A DNA stretch of 12,223 bases from Desulfovibrio sp. (GCA_009773975.1 VSMX01000028.1:7702-19924), one strand, 5' to 3'; counted from the stretch's first letter, positions 1-6,502 are shown. Notes: generated by a model from the sequence alone, not told the origin. Translations and numbers: made by a program.

Positions 1-371
1 CAAAGCCAAAGGCCATAAATAAAGCCGGTGCAGGCCGCGCCCAAATCAAAAGCCATGATCGGCCCGGCGCCAATTTTTCCGGAAATTATGCAGGCAATGG
101 AAGGGGTGAGATAATCTGGCGTGCAGGTTGCGGCAATCACATGGGTAAGTTTTTGCGGGTCGATATTTGCCTGGCAAAGAGCCTCACGCGCAGCAAACAG
201 GCCAAGATCGGAAGTCTGCTGGGCGACATCCAGCTTGTGCCTGCACTTGATGCCGGTGCGTTCCACTATCCATTGGTCGCTTGTATCGACAATGGCCGTC
301 AACTCTTCATTTGTGACTGTTTGCTCCGGAACATAGGAAGCAAGGGCTTTCAGGTTACATTGAACTGACAT
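1..371 (-). CDS. fabH: 3-oxoacyl-ACP synthase III (KAS III), N-terminal part
   Basis: FabH condenses acetyl-CoA with malonyl-ACP to start type II fatty acid synthesis in the cytosol. The 123 codons visible run off the left edge, so the C-terminal part (including the expected His and Asn of the catalytic triad) is not in the window. Seen directly: SDQWIVERTGI at residues 31-41, a classic FabH signature, and AACTGF at 112-117 with the acyl-accepting cysteine at 114. The ATG at 371 is chosen; an AGGAG lies about 14 nt upstream, which is rather long, and no better in-frame start is visible. It begins 40 bp after plsX on the same strand, giving the common rpmF-plsX-fabH order and suggesting one operon for lipid precursor synthesis. 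Identity is near certain from the motifs; only the length is unknown. Confidence 0.96.
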   Translation of the reverse strand, partial: MSVQCNLKALASYVPEQTVTNEELTAIVDTSDQWIVERTGIKCRHKLDVAQQTSDLGLFAAREALCQANIDPQKLTHVIAATCTPDYLTPSIACIISGKIGAGPIMAFDLGAACTGFIYGLWL

Positions 372-411
372 GGAAATCGCCAAATCTCCTGCTTGTTGTT
401 CCTTTTAAAAA

Positions 412-1446
412 TCAAACGGAACGGGAAAAACGCGTCAATTCCTCATTGGCGAGAATGGTTTCCGCAAGGCGCCCGTTGGTGCCCTTGCGCACAAATGTGC
501 CGCCCATCTTGATGGCATTGGTCATGGCTGTGGCATTGGACCGGCCATGGCAAACGATTGCAAGGCCCTTGAGACCCAGAAGCGGCGCGCCGCCATATTC
601 GGCATAGTCGATGGTGCGGACAAAACGCTTGAAAGCCCCCTTGGCCAGCAGGGCGCCCAGGGCAGGCAAGGGGCCGGAAGTGAATACTTTCTTGAGCATG
701 CGCACAAGGGACATGGCCAGTCCCTCGCTTGTCTTTACTGTGACATTGCCGACAAAGCCGTCACAAATAACAACGTCCACGTTGCCTGTAAAAATGTCCC
801 GCCCCTCGGCATTGCCGATAAAATTGAGGTTATGGGCCATTTTCAGGAGTTCGTATGCTTCCTTGACCTGACTGTTGCCCTTGCCTTCTTCTTCTCCGAT
901 GCTGAGCAGGCCCATGCGGGGAGAGGCATAGCCGAGAAGATCCCTCGCAAAGGCATCGCCCATAAGCCCGAACTGGAAGAGATGATAGGGTCTGCAATCT
1001 ACGTTCGCGCCGGCATCCAGCACGACAACGGGGTCTTTTTCCGTAGGCATTATCGCGGACAGCGCAGGGCGCTCGACGCCGGGAAGCCGGCCCATGATGA
1101 ACATGCCGCAGGCAACTGTGGCGCCGGAATGTCCGGCGCTTACAACGCCGTCGGCCGCGCCTTCCCTTACAAGCCGGCAGGCCACCTGAATGGATGCGTT
1201 TTTTTTGCGCCTCAGGATGTCCGACGGCTTTTCATTCATGTGTACTACTTCCTCGGCATGAACAATGTCATAACGCACATTATCCAGCTTGAGCTTATTC
1301 AGCTCGGTTTCCACCTTGGAAGTATCGCCCACCAGCAACACATGCAAATCATGTAGCCTGGCAGCATTTATGGCGCCGGGCACCACAACAGAGGGGCCAA
1401 AGTCCCCTCCCATGGCGTCAACGGCGATAACCGGATTCTCACGCAT
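412..1446 (-). CDS. plsX: phosphate acyltransferase PlsX
   Basis: PlsX makes acyl-phosphate from acyl-ACP, the acyl donor for PlsY in membrane phospholipid synthesis; it is a peripheral cytosolic enzyme. The 344-residue product is of usual family length. It shows DAMGGDFGP near the N-terminus (residues 10-18), SAGHSGA at 103-109, a DAGANVDC stretch, DGFVGNV in the second half and GGAPLLGLKG near the C-terminus, all PlsX hallmarks. The ATG at 1446 lies inside the end of rpmF: the two overlap by 8 bp (ATGCGTGA), so translation is probably coupled to rpmF. The nearest purine-rich stretch (AGAGGA) is about 14 nt upstream, which also fits coupling better than independent initiation. fabH follows after 40 bp. 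Nothing looks damaged. Confidence 0.97.
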   Translation of the reverse strand: MRENPVIAVDAMGGDFGPSVVVPGAINAARLHDLHVLLVGDTSKVETELNKLKLDNVRYDIVHAEEVVHMNEKPSDILRRKKNASIQVACRLVREGAADGVVSAGHSGATVACGMFIMGRLPGVERPALSAIMPTEKDPVVVLDAGANVDCRPYHLFQFGLMGDAFARDLLGYASPRMGLLSIGEEEGKGNSQVKEAYELLKMAHNLNFIGNAEGRDIFTGNVDVVICDGFVGNVTVKTSEGLAMSLVRMLKKVFTSGPLPALGALLAKGAFKRFVRTIDYAEYGGAPLLGLKGLAIVCHGRSNATAMTNAIKMGGTFVRKGTNGRLAETILANEELTRFSRSV

Positions 1447-1627
1447 CTGTTGCTGGTTTTTCCTCTATTTCCTGGCGGGTGCGATATTTTCCGCACGACG
1501 GGCAAACACTGTGCGGCAGGCTTGGCTCGCCGCATGAGCAATAGATTATTGTCGGCTTGGCCACTCGGTCATGGGAACGCCTCATGCCCTTGCGGGAGCG
1601 GGATTTCTTGTTTTGCTGAACAGCCAT
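1439..1627 (-). CDS. rpmF: 50S ribosomal protein L32
   Basis: A 62-residue basic protein with the L32 layout: MAVQQNKKSRSRKGMRRSHD at the N-terminus, then a zinc ribbon with cysteines at 30, 32, 42 and 45 and the GEPxLPH stretch between the pairs. L32 is a structural protein of the large ribosomal subunit. The first cysteine pair is CxC rather than the usual CxxC. I recall similar spacing in Desulfovibrio-type L32, but this was not checked. The start at 1627 has AGGAG seven nt upstream. It overlaps plsX by 8 bp, the well-known rpmF-plsX-fabH arrangement. The DUF177/YceD gene often found just before rpmF is absent; argF lies upstream instead, 112 bp away. Confidence 0.96.
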   Translation of the reverse strand: MAVQQNKKSRSRKGMRRSHDRVAKPTIIYCSCGEPSLPHSVCPSCGKYRTRQEIEEKPATDA

Positions 1628-1678
1628 TGCTTACTCCTGTAATTATTTTTTCCTGTTTTTCTGTTTACAATTTTTCCC

Positions 1679-1689
1679 TTGATACCACA
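1679..1689 (-). promoter_or_regulatory. candidate extended -10 promoter for rpmF-plsX-fabH
   Basis: On the minus strand TGTGG precedes TATCAA, an extended -10 pattern (TGTGnTATnnn) with four of six matches in the hexamer. No good -35 is visible. It sits in the 112-bp gap between argF and rpmF and would give a leader of roughly 45 nt. No intrinsic terminator is visible after argF, so read-through from the arg genes is also possible. Weak evidence. Confidence 0.3.
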
Positions 1690-1739
1690 AGACAAATAAA
1701 ACAGGCCCGGTCTCCTATTTTATGGAAATTGCGCGGATT

Positions 1740-2759
1740 TTATTTTTTGTCTTCCAGGGGATTTTCCGCCAGTGTGGCTACCATGACAGCCTTGATTGTA
1801 TGGAGACGATTTTCCGCTTCCCTGAAGGCCAGGTTTTTTTCGGATTCAAAAACTTCATCGTCAACTTCCATGCAGTCAATCCCGAACTTCTGGTAGATTT
1901 GTTCGCCTATTGTGGTGTCGCGGTTATGAAAGGCGGGCAGGCAATGCAAAAACTTGCAATCATTTTTTCCGGTTTTTTCCATGACTTTCATGGTTACGCG
2001 ATAGGGGGCGAGCAACCTGATGCGCTCCTCCCAGACCTCTTCCGGCTCTCCCATTGAAACCCAGACATCCGTATAAAGATAATCGCAGCCGGCAACGCCG
2101 GAATCGACATCATCCGTGCGCGTGATTTTGGCGCCGGTTTTTTGGGCGATACGGCAGGCCATCTCGTGGACTTCGTCGGAAGTTTGCAGCGCCTTTGGGG
2201 AAATCGAGCGAAAATCCAGTCCAAGCATCGCGCTGCCAATCATCAATGAATTGCCCATATTGTAGCGGGCATCGCCCAGAAAGGCCATTGTTTGCCGGTT
2301 AAGCGGGGCGGCGCTGTTTTCGCGAATGGTCAGCATGTCAGCCAGAAGCTGCGTGGGATGCCATTCATTTGTCAGGCCATTCCAGACGGGAACAGATGCA
2401 TATTTGGCAAGGGCCTCAACTCTTGCCTGTTCGAAGCCCCTGTATTCGAGGGCGTCAAAAAAGCCTGAAAGCACCCTGGCCGTATCGGCCATGGATTCCT
2501 TTTTGCCAACCTGGGAGCCGCTGGGGCCAAGATACGTTACATGCGCCCCCTGTTCGTGGGCGCCAACTTCAAATGAACAGCGGGTGCGGGTGGAATCTTT
2601 CTCGAAAAGCAGGGCTATGTTCTTACCATCGAGATATTTTTTCTCGCGGCCCTCTTTCCTGGCCTTTTTCAGCTGTTCAGCAAGGTCGAGAAGCCAAAGC
2701 AGGTCTTCAGGCTGAAAATCAATTTCTTTTAAAAAATCCCGTTTGTATAGTCTGTTCAT
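1740..2759 (-). CDS. argF: ornithine carbamoyltransferase
   Basis: Transfers the carbamoyl group from carbamoyl phosphate to ornithine to give citrulline, in cytosolic arginine biosynthesis. The 339-residue protein carries the carbamoyl-phosphate loop STRTR at 56-60, HPTQ at 134-137, the ornithine-binding SMG at 235-237 and the HCLP motif with its conserved cysteine at 272-275. It resembles E. coli ArgF along its whole length. The ATG at 2759 is preferred over the GTG one codon upstream (2762), because GGA lies about 7 nt from the ATG but only 4 nt from the GTG. The stop of an argA-like acetyltransferase lies 15 bp upstream, which supports the anabolic ArgF over the catabolic ArcB; sequence alone does not separate the two. 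No terminator is seen before rpmF. Confidence 0.96.
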   Translation of the reverse strand: MNRLYKRDFLKEIDFQPEDLLWLLDLAEQLKKARKEGREKKYLDGKNIALLFEKDSTRTRCSFEVGAHEQGAHVTYLGPSGSQVGKKESMADTARVLSGFFDALEYRGFEQARVEALAKYASVPVWNGLTNEWHPTQLLADMLTIRENSAAPLNRQTMAFLGDARYNMGNSLMIGSAMLGLDFRSISPKALQTSDEVHEMACRIAQKTGAKITRTDDVDSGVAGCDYLYTDVWVSMGEPEEVWEERIRLLAPYRVTMKVMEKTGKNDCKFLHCLPAFHNRDTTIGEQIYQKFGIDCMEVDDEVFESEKNLAFREAENRLHTIKAVMVATLAENPLEDKK

Positions 2760-2774
2760 CACAATTTCCGCAAA

Positions 2775-3326
2775 TTAAAGAAATTTGATCATGCCCACTT
2801 CGTCGCAGCGATAAAATTTGGGGCATTTGCTGCACTCAACCCAGACAATGGGGGGAAGCTCTTCCCTGTTGAATTCCGTAAAACCGCATTTGCGGAAGAA
2901 TTCCATTTCCAGGGTAAATACAAAAACCCTCGGGATTTGCAGGGCGCGGCAGCGTTCAACAAGGGCCTGAACAATTTTTTTTCCCCAGTTCTGGCCCTGA
3001 CAGCCCGCATGAACCGCAATGGACCGGATTTCCGCCAGATCCGACCACAGAACATGAAGGGCGCCACAGGCCACAACCACTTCGTGATCCTTGTCCCTTG
3101 CCGGCGCCGTTACCACCATGTAATCCTGGATATGCTGGTACAGGTATTGCGGCCCCCTGGCAAGCATCACATTCGAAGAAGCATAATGGTTGATAAGCGC
3201 GCTCATGCCGTGAACATCGGCAACGGTTGCAGGCCGGATTTCCAGCTTCAGATCCTTGCCTAGACAAATCGGAGGAAGCCCCTGCACCTGGTTTTGAGCA
3301 TCAAAATGCGGAATCGCAACTGGCAT
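2775..3326 (-). CDS. argA: short GNAT-type N-acetylglutamate synthase (ArgA-like)
   Basis: A 183-residue single-domain GNAT acyltransferase resembling the short ArgA forms of bacteria that lack the amino-acid-kinase domain. It would acetylate glutamate with acetyl-CoA, the first step to ornithine. Family marks: RPAT at the start of the domain (31-34), IRSIAV (100-105) before the acetyl-CoA loop, VFVFTLEMEFFRKCGF (134-149), and a C-terminal tail with ECSKCPKFYRCDE (164-176) as in this subfamily. The loop reads QGQNWG at 110-115, where the common GNAT pattern has Gly at the fourth place. The start at 3326 leaves about 25 residues before the domain. A weak GGA lies 9 nt upstream, so the true start is uncertain. 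It is followed after 15 bp by argF, which supports an arginine role. The substrate is inferred. Confidence 0.82.
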   Translation of the reverse strand: MPVAIPHFDAQNQVQGLPPICLGKDLKLEIRPATVADVHGMSALINHYASSNVMLARGPQYLYQHIQDYMVVTAPARDKDHEVVVACGALHVLWSDLAEIRSIAVHAGCQGQNWGKKIVQALVERCRALQIPRVFVFTLEMEFFRKCGFTEFNREELPPIVWVECSKCPKFYRCDEVGMIKFL

Positions 3327-3339
3327 CTCAAGTTGTCCA

Positions 3340-3367
3340 AATCTAAGTTTATGGATTTTGTTGTCAA
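3340..3367 (-). promoter_or_regulatory. second candidate promoter for argA-argF
   Basis: On the minus strand there is a perfect TTGACA (3362-3367), a 16-bp spacer and TAGATT (3340-3345), four of six matches. Transcription would start only a few nt before the argA ATG, so the leader would be very short or the used start lies further in. Weaker than the upstream candidate. Confidence 0.28.
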
Positions 3368-3374
3368 AATAAAT

Positions 3375-3403
3375 ATTTTATCAATAAGAGAGAATGTAGT
3401 CAA
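3375..3403 (-). promoter_or_regulatory. sigma70-type promoter for argA-argF
   Basis: On the minus strand TTGACT (3398-3403) is followed by a 17-bp spacer and TAAAAT (3375-3380), five of six matches in both hexamers. It points towards argA with a leader of roughly 40 nt. An AT-rich palindrome, AAAATA-AA-TATTTT (3366-3379), overlaps its -10 and the -35 of the second candidate, where an ArgR-like repressor could act. That last point is only inferred. Confidence 0.55.
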
Positions 3404-3420
3404 GCTGCTGTTTGGTTTTC

Positions 3421-3471
3421 GCCAGGGCGGCGATGGATCTCCGCAGTATTCCTTTATGCGGTTGCCCTGGC
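3421..3471 (-). other. nested hairpin directly after the PilZ gene
   Basis: Perfect 8-bp arms GCCAGGGC / GCCCTGGC (3421-3428 and 3464-3471) enclose a second stem CCGCA / TGCGG (3441-3445 and 3457-3461). Read on the minus strand it begins 3 nt after the PilZ stop codon (3475-3477). No T-run follows on either strand, so it is not a classic intrinsic terminator. It may be a 3' end-protecting structure or a Rho-related end. Function is unknown. Confidence 0.4.
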
Positions 3472-3474
3472 TCG

Positions 3475-4284
3475 CTACGCCTTTGATCCCCTGAAATTGC
3501 GCGCTATCCATTGGGAAACGGGAGAGACGCCCACATCGGCTTCTGGCTTGAACCAGGTATGGCTGTCCGCGCCATTGATTTTTCGCCACTTCAAAAAATT
3601 GCAGCCAATACTAACAATATCTTTTTCTTTCTGCGCGGGCATCTTGCGGCGCACAATGGCTATCAGGGAGAGTGGCAGTGGCTTGCCAGGCTGTCCAAAA
3701 TCCCCGTGCAAGAGCACGGGATCATTGATATCTATAATTTCCGCGATTGAATTCTTTTCCGATATATCCACGCGCAGGCCGCTGGATGATATGTCGCCCA
3801 ATGCGCATGTGGGCGCGGACAGGCTGCGCCATTGCATCAGCGGCAGTTTGTCGTCATTTTCTTCAATCCCCCCATGCCACATCTGAAATTTGTCTGCCTC
3901 TTCCGCATTGAGAGAAATGCGGCGGCTGAAACGCCGTTGCTGGTGGTCTATGCTGGCCGGCAATGGAAAAACCAGAAACATGGCATTTGGCGGCCCATTA
4001 TATATCCGCGCAAGCCTGCTCCTGAAATGGCAATGCACAAGGTCATCATCGCGCACTGTAAAATAGCCGCTGGTTTCCGTGCCCCAGACTATTGGTTCGC
4101 GCTCTACTTCCTCAATGGGCACGCTGACCACAAAATGGCCATTCTTTATCATTACGCAGGTGGTCCTGATATTCGAGATATGGCACATATCCAGGGTGAA
4201 AAACAAATTGATCCTGGCGTGTTCCCGTGCTGCCAGGTCAAAATAGTATTCGGGAGATATTGTATTATTTACGATTGCGGACAT
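3475..4284 (-). CDS. PilZ-domain protein, probable c-di-GMP receptor
   Basis: A 269-residue soluble protein. The C-terminal PilZ domain starts with RRFSR at 117-121 (the RxxxR motif) and has DISSSG at 164-169 (the D/NxSxxG motif); together these bind cyclic di-GMP in the family. The N-terminal part (about 15-115) looks like the YcgR-type N-terminal domain that packs against PilZ in flagellar brake proteins. YcgR-type proteins slow motility or alter surface behaviour; which target applies here cannot be read from the sequence, as no flagellar, pilus or polysaccharide genes are in the window. The start at 4284 has AAGGAG 12 nt upstream, a long spacing, but no alternative start lies between. No clear promoter was found. 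It stands alone between the arg genes and the grpE terminator. Confidence 0.85.
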   Translation of the reverse strand: MSAIVNNTISPEYYFDLAAREHARINLFFTLDMCHISNIRTTCVMIKNGHFVVSVPIEEVEREPIVWGTETSGYFTVRDDDLVHCHFRSRLARIYNGPPNAMFLVFPLPASIDHQQRRFSRRISLNAEEADKFQMWHGGIEENDDKLPLMQWRSLSAPTCALGDISSSGLRVDISEKNSIAEIIDINDPVLLHGDFGQPGKPLPLSLIAIVRRKMPAQKEKDIVSIGCNFLKWRKINGADSHTWFKPEADVGVSPVSQWIARNFRGSKA

Positions 4285-4527
4285 GTATGAGTCTGACTCC
4301 TTTGTAACTTCGCCTTGTAGAAGTAATAAACGCTGACTTTTTTATTGCGCGGAAAATCGATGCTGTCCCGGCAAAATGAAGCGGGATGGCAAATAACCGT
4401 CGTCGCGGCATTTTGTGTTGATTATTTAACCATGTCCACAAGCTGTGCAAAAGTCAAGCCTGCAAGCGCAGCGGCTATCAGGTATTGTTTGGATTTGATC
4501 ATATCAAATCAAATGCAGATGACAGAA
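4285..4527. other. intergenic region with a dyad, no gene seen
   Basis: This stretch lies between the PilZ start and the grpE terminator. A 19-bp dyad, GATTTGAT-CAT-ATCAAATC (4492-4510), has perfect 8-bp arms and could be an operator. A TTGACT on the minus strand (4452-4457) has no matching -10 at normal spacing. A possible 61-codon reading frame across 4265-4450 has no ribosome binding site and no recognisable features, so it is not called. Confidence 0.35.
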
Positions 4528-4556
4528 AAAGGGCAATTCTTTCGGAATTGCCCTTT
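4528..4556 (-). terminator. intrinsic terminator of grpE
   Basis: Perfect 12-bp arms AAAGGGCAATTC and GAATTGCCCTTT with a 5-nt loop. On the minus strand the hairpin is followed by a T-rich run (TTTTTC when the end of the arm is included). It lies 22 bp beyond the grpE stop in the direction of transcription, so it should end the grpE message before the PilZ gene. Confidence 0.88.
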
Positions 4557-4578
4557 GTCGCGGAATTGGATAAATAAT

Positions 4579-5214
4579 TTAATTATTGACCATAACCTTG
4601 GCCGGCCTCAGCAGGCGGTCGTTCAGCTTGTAGCCGCGCTGCAAAATTTTGGATACAGCTCCGGGCCCAACTTCGGGATTGGGTTCGAAACCTATTGCCT
4701 CGTGGTATTGCGGATTGAAATCCTCGCCGACTTCGCCAACTGCTGAGAGACCATTCCGGCTTACCGCCTCCAGAAGCAGCTTGCGGGTCATGGCCACGCC
4801 TTCAACCATATCCTTGCATGCCTCGTGCTGGCTGGCATATTGCAAGGCCAGATCCAGGTTGTCCAGAGCAGGAAGGATATCATTGAGGACTTTTTCGGAC
4901 GCATAACGCATTTGTTCCTGATGTTCCCGTGTCAGCCTCTTCTTGAAGTTTTCCATTTCCGCTGCGGTTCGCAAACGCAAATCCTCAAGTTCCTTCCAGC
5001 ATTCGGCGTCCGCCGCCCTGGCGGCCTCGGTCCGGCCTTGCCCGGCATTGGGCTGAACATCTCCGGTTTCGGGAAGCATGCCGGGATCTTCTTCTTCGGC
5101 GGGCAAATTTTTTTCCACGTCTTCCGGCATTTCATCATAACGATCAAGGTGGTTTTCACCCTGCATCTGGTGCATTGATTGTTTCATATATGGATGCATC
5201 GTATGACGCCGCAT
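4579..5214 (-). CDS. grpE: nucleotide exchange factor GrpE
   Basis: GrpE drives ADP release from DnaK in the cytosolic Hsp70 chaperone cycle. The 211-residue product has an acidic, poorly ordered N-terminus (about 25-70), a long helical segment (about 70-140) that would form the dimer coiled coil, and a C-terminal beta domain with FNPQYHEAI at 166-174 and a GYKLNDRLLRPAKVMV end, the family signature. The start at 5214 has a strong AGGAGG only 4 nt upstream. Further in-frame ATGs at codons 6, 10, 14 and 17 make the exact start slightly uncertain. dnaK, dnaJ and hrcA are not beside it, so it is a solitary grpE. A terminator follows. The ribosome binding site lies in a region able to fold in two ways. 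Confidence 0.96.
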   Translation of the reverse strand: MRRHTMHPYMKQSMHQMQGENHLDRYDEMPEDVEKNLPAEEEDPGMLPETGDVQPNAGQGRTEAARAADAECWKELEDLRLRTAAEMENFKKRLTREHQEQMRYASEKVLNDILPALDNLDLALQYASQHEACKDMVEGVAMTRKLLLEAVSRNGLSAVGEVGEDFNPQYHEAIGFEPNPEVGPGAVSKILQRGYKLNDRLLRPAKVMVNN

Positions 5215-5218
5215 AATT

Positions 5219-5242
5219 CCTCCTGCACCTGCAGTTTGCAGG
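5219..5242 (-). promoter_or_regulatory. alternative hairpins over the grpE ribosome binding site
   Basis: Read on the minus strand, one arm CCTGCA (5237-5242) can pair with either of two tandem copies of TGCAGG (5228-5233 or 5222-5227). The second copy contains the first half of the AGGAGG ribosome binding site (5219-5224), so pairing with it would hide part of the site and pairing with the first would leave it open. The repeats are seen; a regulatory role is inferred. Confidence 0.35.
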
Positions 5243-5252
5243 CAATTTCTTT

Positions 5253-5281
5253 TGAGTAAAATGCAAGGGCGCGGCTGTCAA
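5253..5281 (-). promoter_or_regulatory. candidate grpE promoter
   Basis: A perfect TTGACA (5276-5281 on the minus strand) has a 17-bp spacer to TACTCA (5253-5258), which matches the -10 consensus poorly. It lies in the gap between the DUF362 gene and grpE. A sigma32-type promoter was looked for and not convincingly found. Low confidence. Confidence 0.25.
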
Positions 5282-5304
5282 GATGCCAGTTTGCGGAAAC
5301 CGCG

Positions 5305-6372
5305 CTATTTCACGACAATAAGCTCATATTTGGGATTGCCCATCTTTTTTTCCGCCATTGCGGAAAGCTGGCGCAGCCCATGGCGGCTTTCTATGCGCTC
5401 GACAAGATCATGGTTGTCGGCAGGGTCCTGGCCGAAAACCAGGTCGCAGGCTGCCTGGTCAATGGCAAGCAGGTCTGTTGAAGCCAAAATGCCGATATCC
5501 TTTATGGCAGGTTTTTTGGCCCTTGCGCCGGCGCAATCGCAGTCAACGCTCATATTGCGCAGAACATTGATATATCTGGTGAGCTTGCCAAAATGATCGG
5601 CCACGGCCTTGGCGGAATCGGCCATCAATTCCATCAGTTTTTCCTTTGCCGGCCATTGGCCCCAGTCGGCCGGCGGTTCTCCCGCGACGCCATGAACCTG
5701 GCGCTTGCCCACCTGCCCGGAAGCGCATCCGATGGCGATATTTTTCATGCTGCCGCCAAAGCCGCCCATGGCATGACCTTTGAAGTGCGTCAGGACAAGC
5801 ATGGAATCGTAATCGGTTATGCCCTTGCCCATGGCCACTTCTTTCAGGTGGAAGCCGTCGGCCACTGGCAAGTTTACATCGCCATGCTCATCCATGATAT
5901 CGCCCGGGCAGAATGTCCAGCCATTGACCTGGAGTGTTTCGCGATGCTTTGCCGTGGTATCGCGGTCGCCATGATAAAGGGTATTGGTTTCCACAATGGC
6001 ACTATTCGGGATTTCGGCCTGCAAGGCTTTGACAAGATCCCGTGGGATGATATTTGGACCGTTTTTTTCGCCAGTATGCACCTTGATGGCCACCTTGCCG
6101 TAAATGCCCTCATTTACCAGGTTGTATAACTTGATGAGGCTTGCCGCATCAATGACAGGCGAAAAATACACCCTGGCAGCCGATTCATTGGCCGCTTTCT
6201 TTACAACTTTTTGCGAGCCGATAACCGGCGTTTTTTGGGGAGAAGTGGAAATGCTTTCTTCCGCCCTTGCCTCGCCAGCCAAAATTGAAATCGCGCCGGG
6301 CGTTGCCATGGCGGCTGCGGCCAGCGCAGCGCCTTTCAGCAGGCCGCGGCGCGAAATTCCCGATTTGTTCAT
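5305..6372 (-). CDS. Tat-exported DUF362 domain protein
   Basis: A 355-residue protein with a twin-arginine signal: SRRGLLK at residues 7-13, a hydrophobic Ala-rich segment and a likely cleavage site after ARA (35-37). The mature part resembles DUF362 proteins, with a conserved-looking FGGSMKNIAIGCAS stretch in the middle. No CxxCxxCxxxC ferredoxin motif is present, unlike many DUF362 proteins that bind iron-sulfur clusters; the remaining cysteines include IGCAS and DCDC. Tat export implies folding, perhaps with a cofactor, before crossing the membrane. Function in this family is not established, so none is given. The start at 6372 has AGGGGG 8 nt upstream. It is divergent from an AraC-type regulator, which may control it. 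grpE follows on the same strand after 90 bp. Confidence 0.85.
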   Translation of the reverse strand: MNKSGISRRGLLKGAALAAAAMATPGAISILAGEARAEESISTSPQKTPVIGSQKVVKKAANESAARVYFSPVIDAASLIKLYNLVNEGIYGKVAIKVHTGEKNGPNIIPRDLVKALQAEIPNSAIVETNTLYHGDRDTTAKHRETLQVNGWTFCPGDIMDEHGDVNLPVADGFHLKEVAMGKGITDYDSMLVLTHFKGHAMGGFGGSMKNIAIGCASGQVGKRQVHGVAGEPPADWGQWPAKEKLMELMADSAKAVADHFGKLTRYINVLRNMSVDCDCAGARAKKPAIKDIGILASTDLLAIDQAACDLVFGQDPADNHDLVERIESRHGLRQLSAMAEKKMGNPKYELIVVK

Positions 6373-6404
6373 TTGTTTTGCCCCCTTTTAGTTTATTGTT
6401 CTAG

Positions 6405-6433
6405 TTATTAACCTTTAGCCGGGGTTGTGTCTA
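6405..6433 (-). promoter_or_regulatory. candidate promoter of the DUF362 gene
   Basis: On the minus strand TAGACA (6428-6433), five of six matches, a 17-bp spacer and TAATAA (6405-6410), about three of six. It lies in the shared divergent region with the AraC-type gene. Weak at -10, as expected for an activator-dependent promoter, though that is only a guess. Confidence 0.3.
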
Positions 6434-6472
6434 ATAAATGATTCTCTCAAAAAATTGCCTTATCGTACAAAA

Positions 6473-6502
6473 TTGCAATGATAAATATTTTTCTGCTATA
6501 AA
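6473..6502 (+). promoter_or_regulatory. promoter of the AraC-type regulator
   Basis: TTGCAA (6473-6478), an 18-bp spacer and TATAAA (6497-6502), with TGC directly before the -10 giving an extended -10 element. The start of transcription would fall near 6509, about 18 nt before the ATG. Confidence 0.45.

Noticed and set aside
547..1356. Long open frame on the plus strand (269 codons)
   Set aside because: It is antisense to plsX, whose product is unmistakable. The plus-strand product has no family features and no ribosome binding site was seen.
3421..3471. c-di-GMP-I (GEMM) riboswitch, suggested by an AGGGCAACC stretch on the minus strand next to a PilZ gene
   Set aside because: The conserved GACGCAAAGCC part and the second stem are missing, and the element lies after the PilZ gene, not before it.
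3428..3480. Fluoride riboswitch, suggested by GGCGATGG on the plus strand
   Set aside because: The pairing CGCC and the later CTCC pseudoknot strand are absent, and no fluoride exporter or other plus-strand gene follows.
3260..3589. 109-codon minus-strand frame spanning the argA promoter region
   Set aside because: It overlaps both argA and the PilZ gene in another frame, has no recognisable features and would cover the promoter and hairpin.
4265..4450. 61-codon minus-strand frame upstream of the PilZ gene
   Set aside because: It begins at a rare start codon without a ribosome binding site, and its product shows no family features.
5215..5304. CIRCE operator or sigma32 promoter for grpE
   Set aside because: No TTAGCACTC-N9-GAGTGCTAA dyad is present, and no -35/-10 pair with sigma32 spacing was found.
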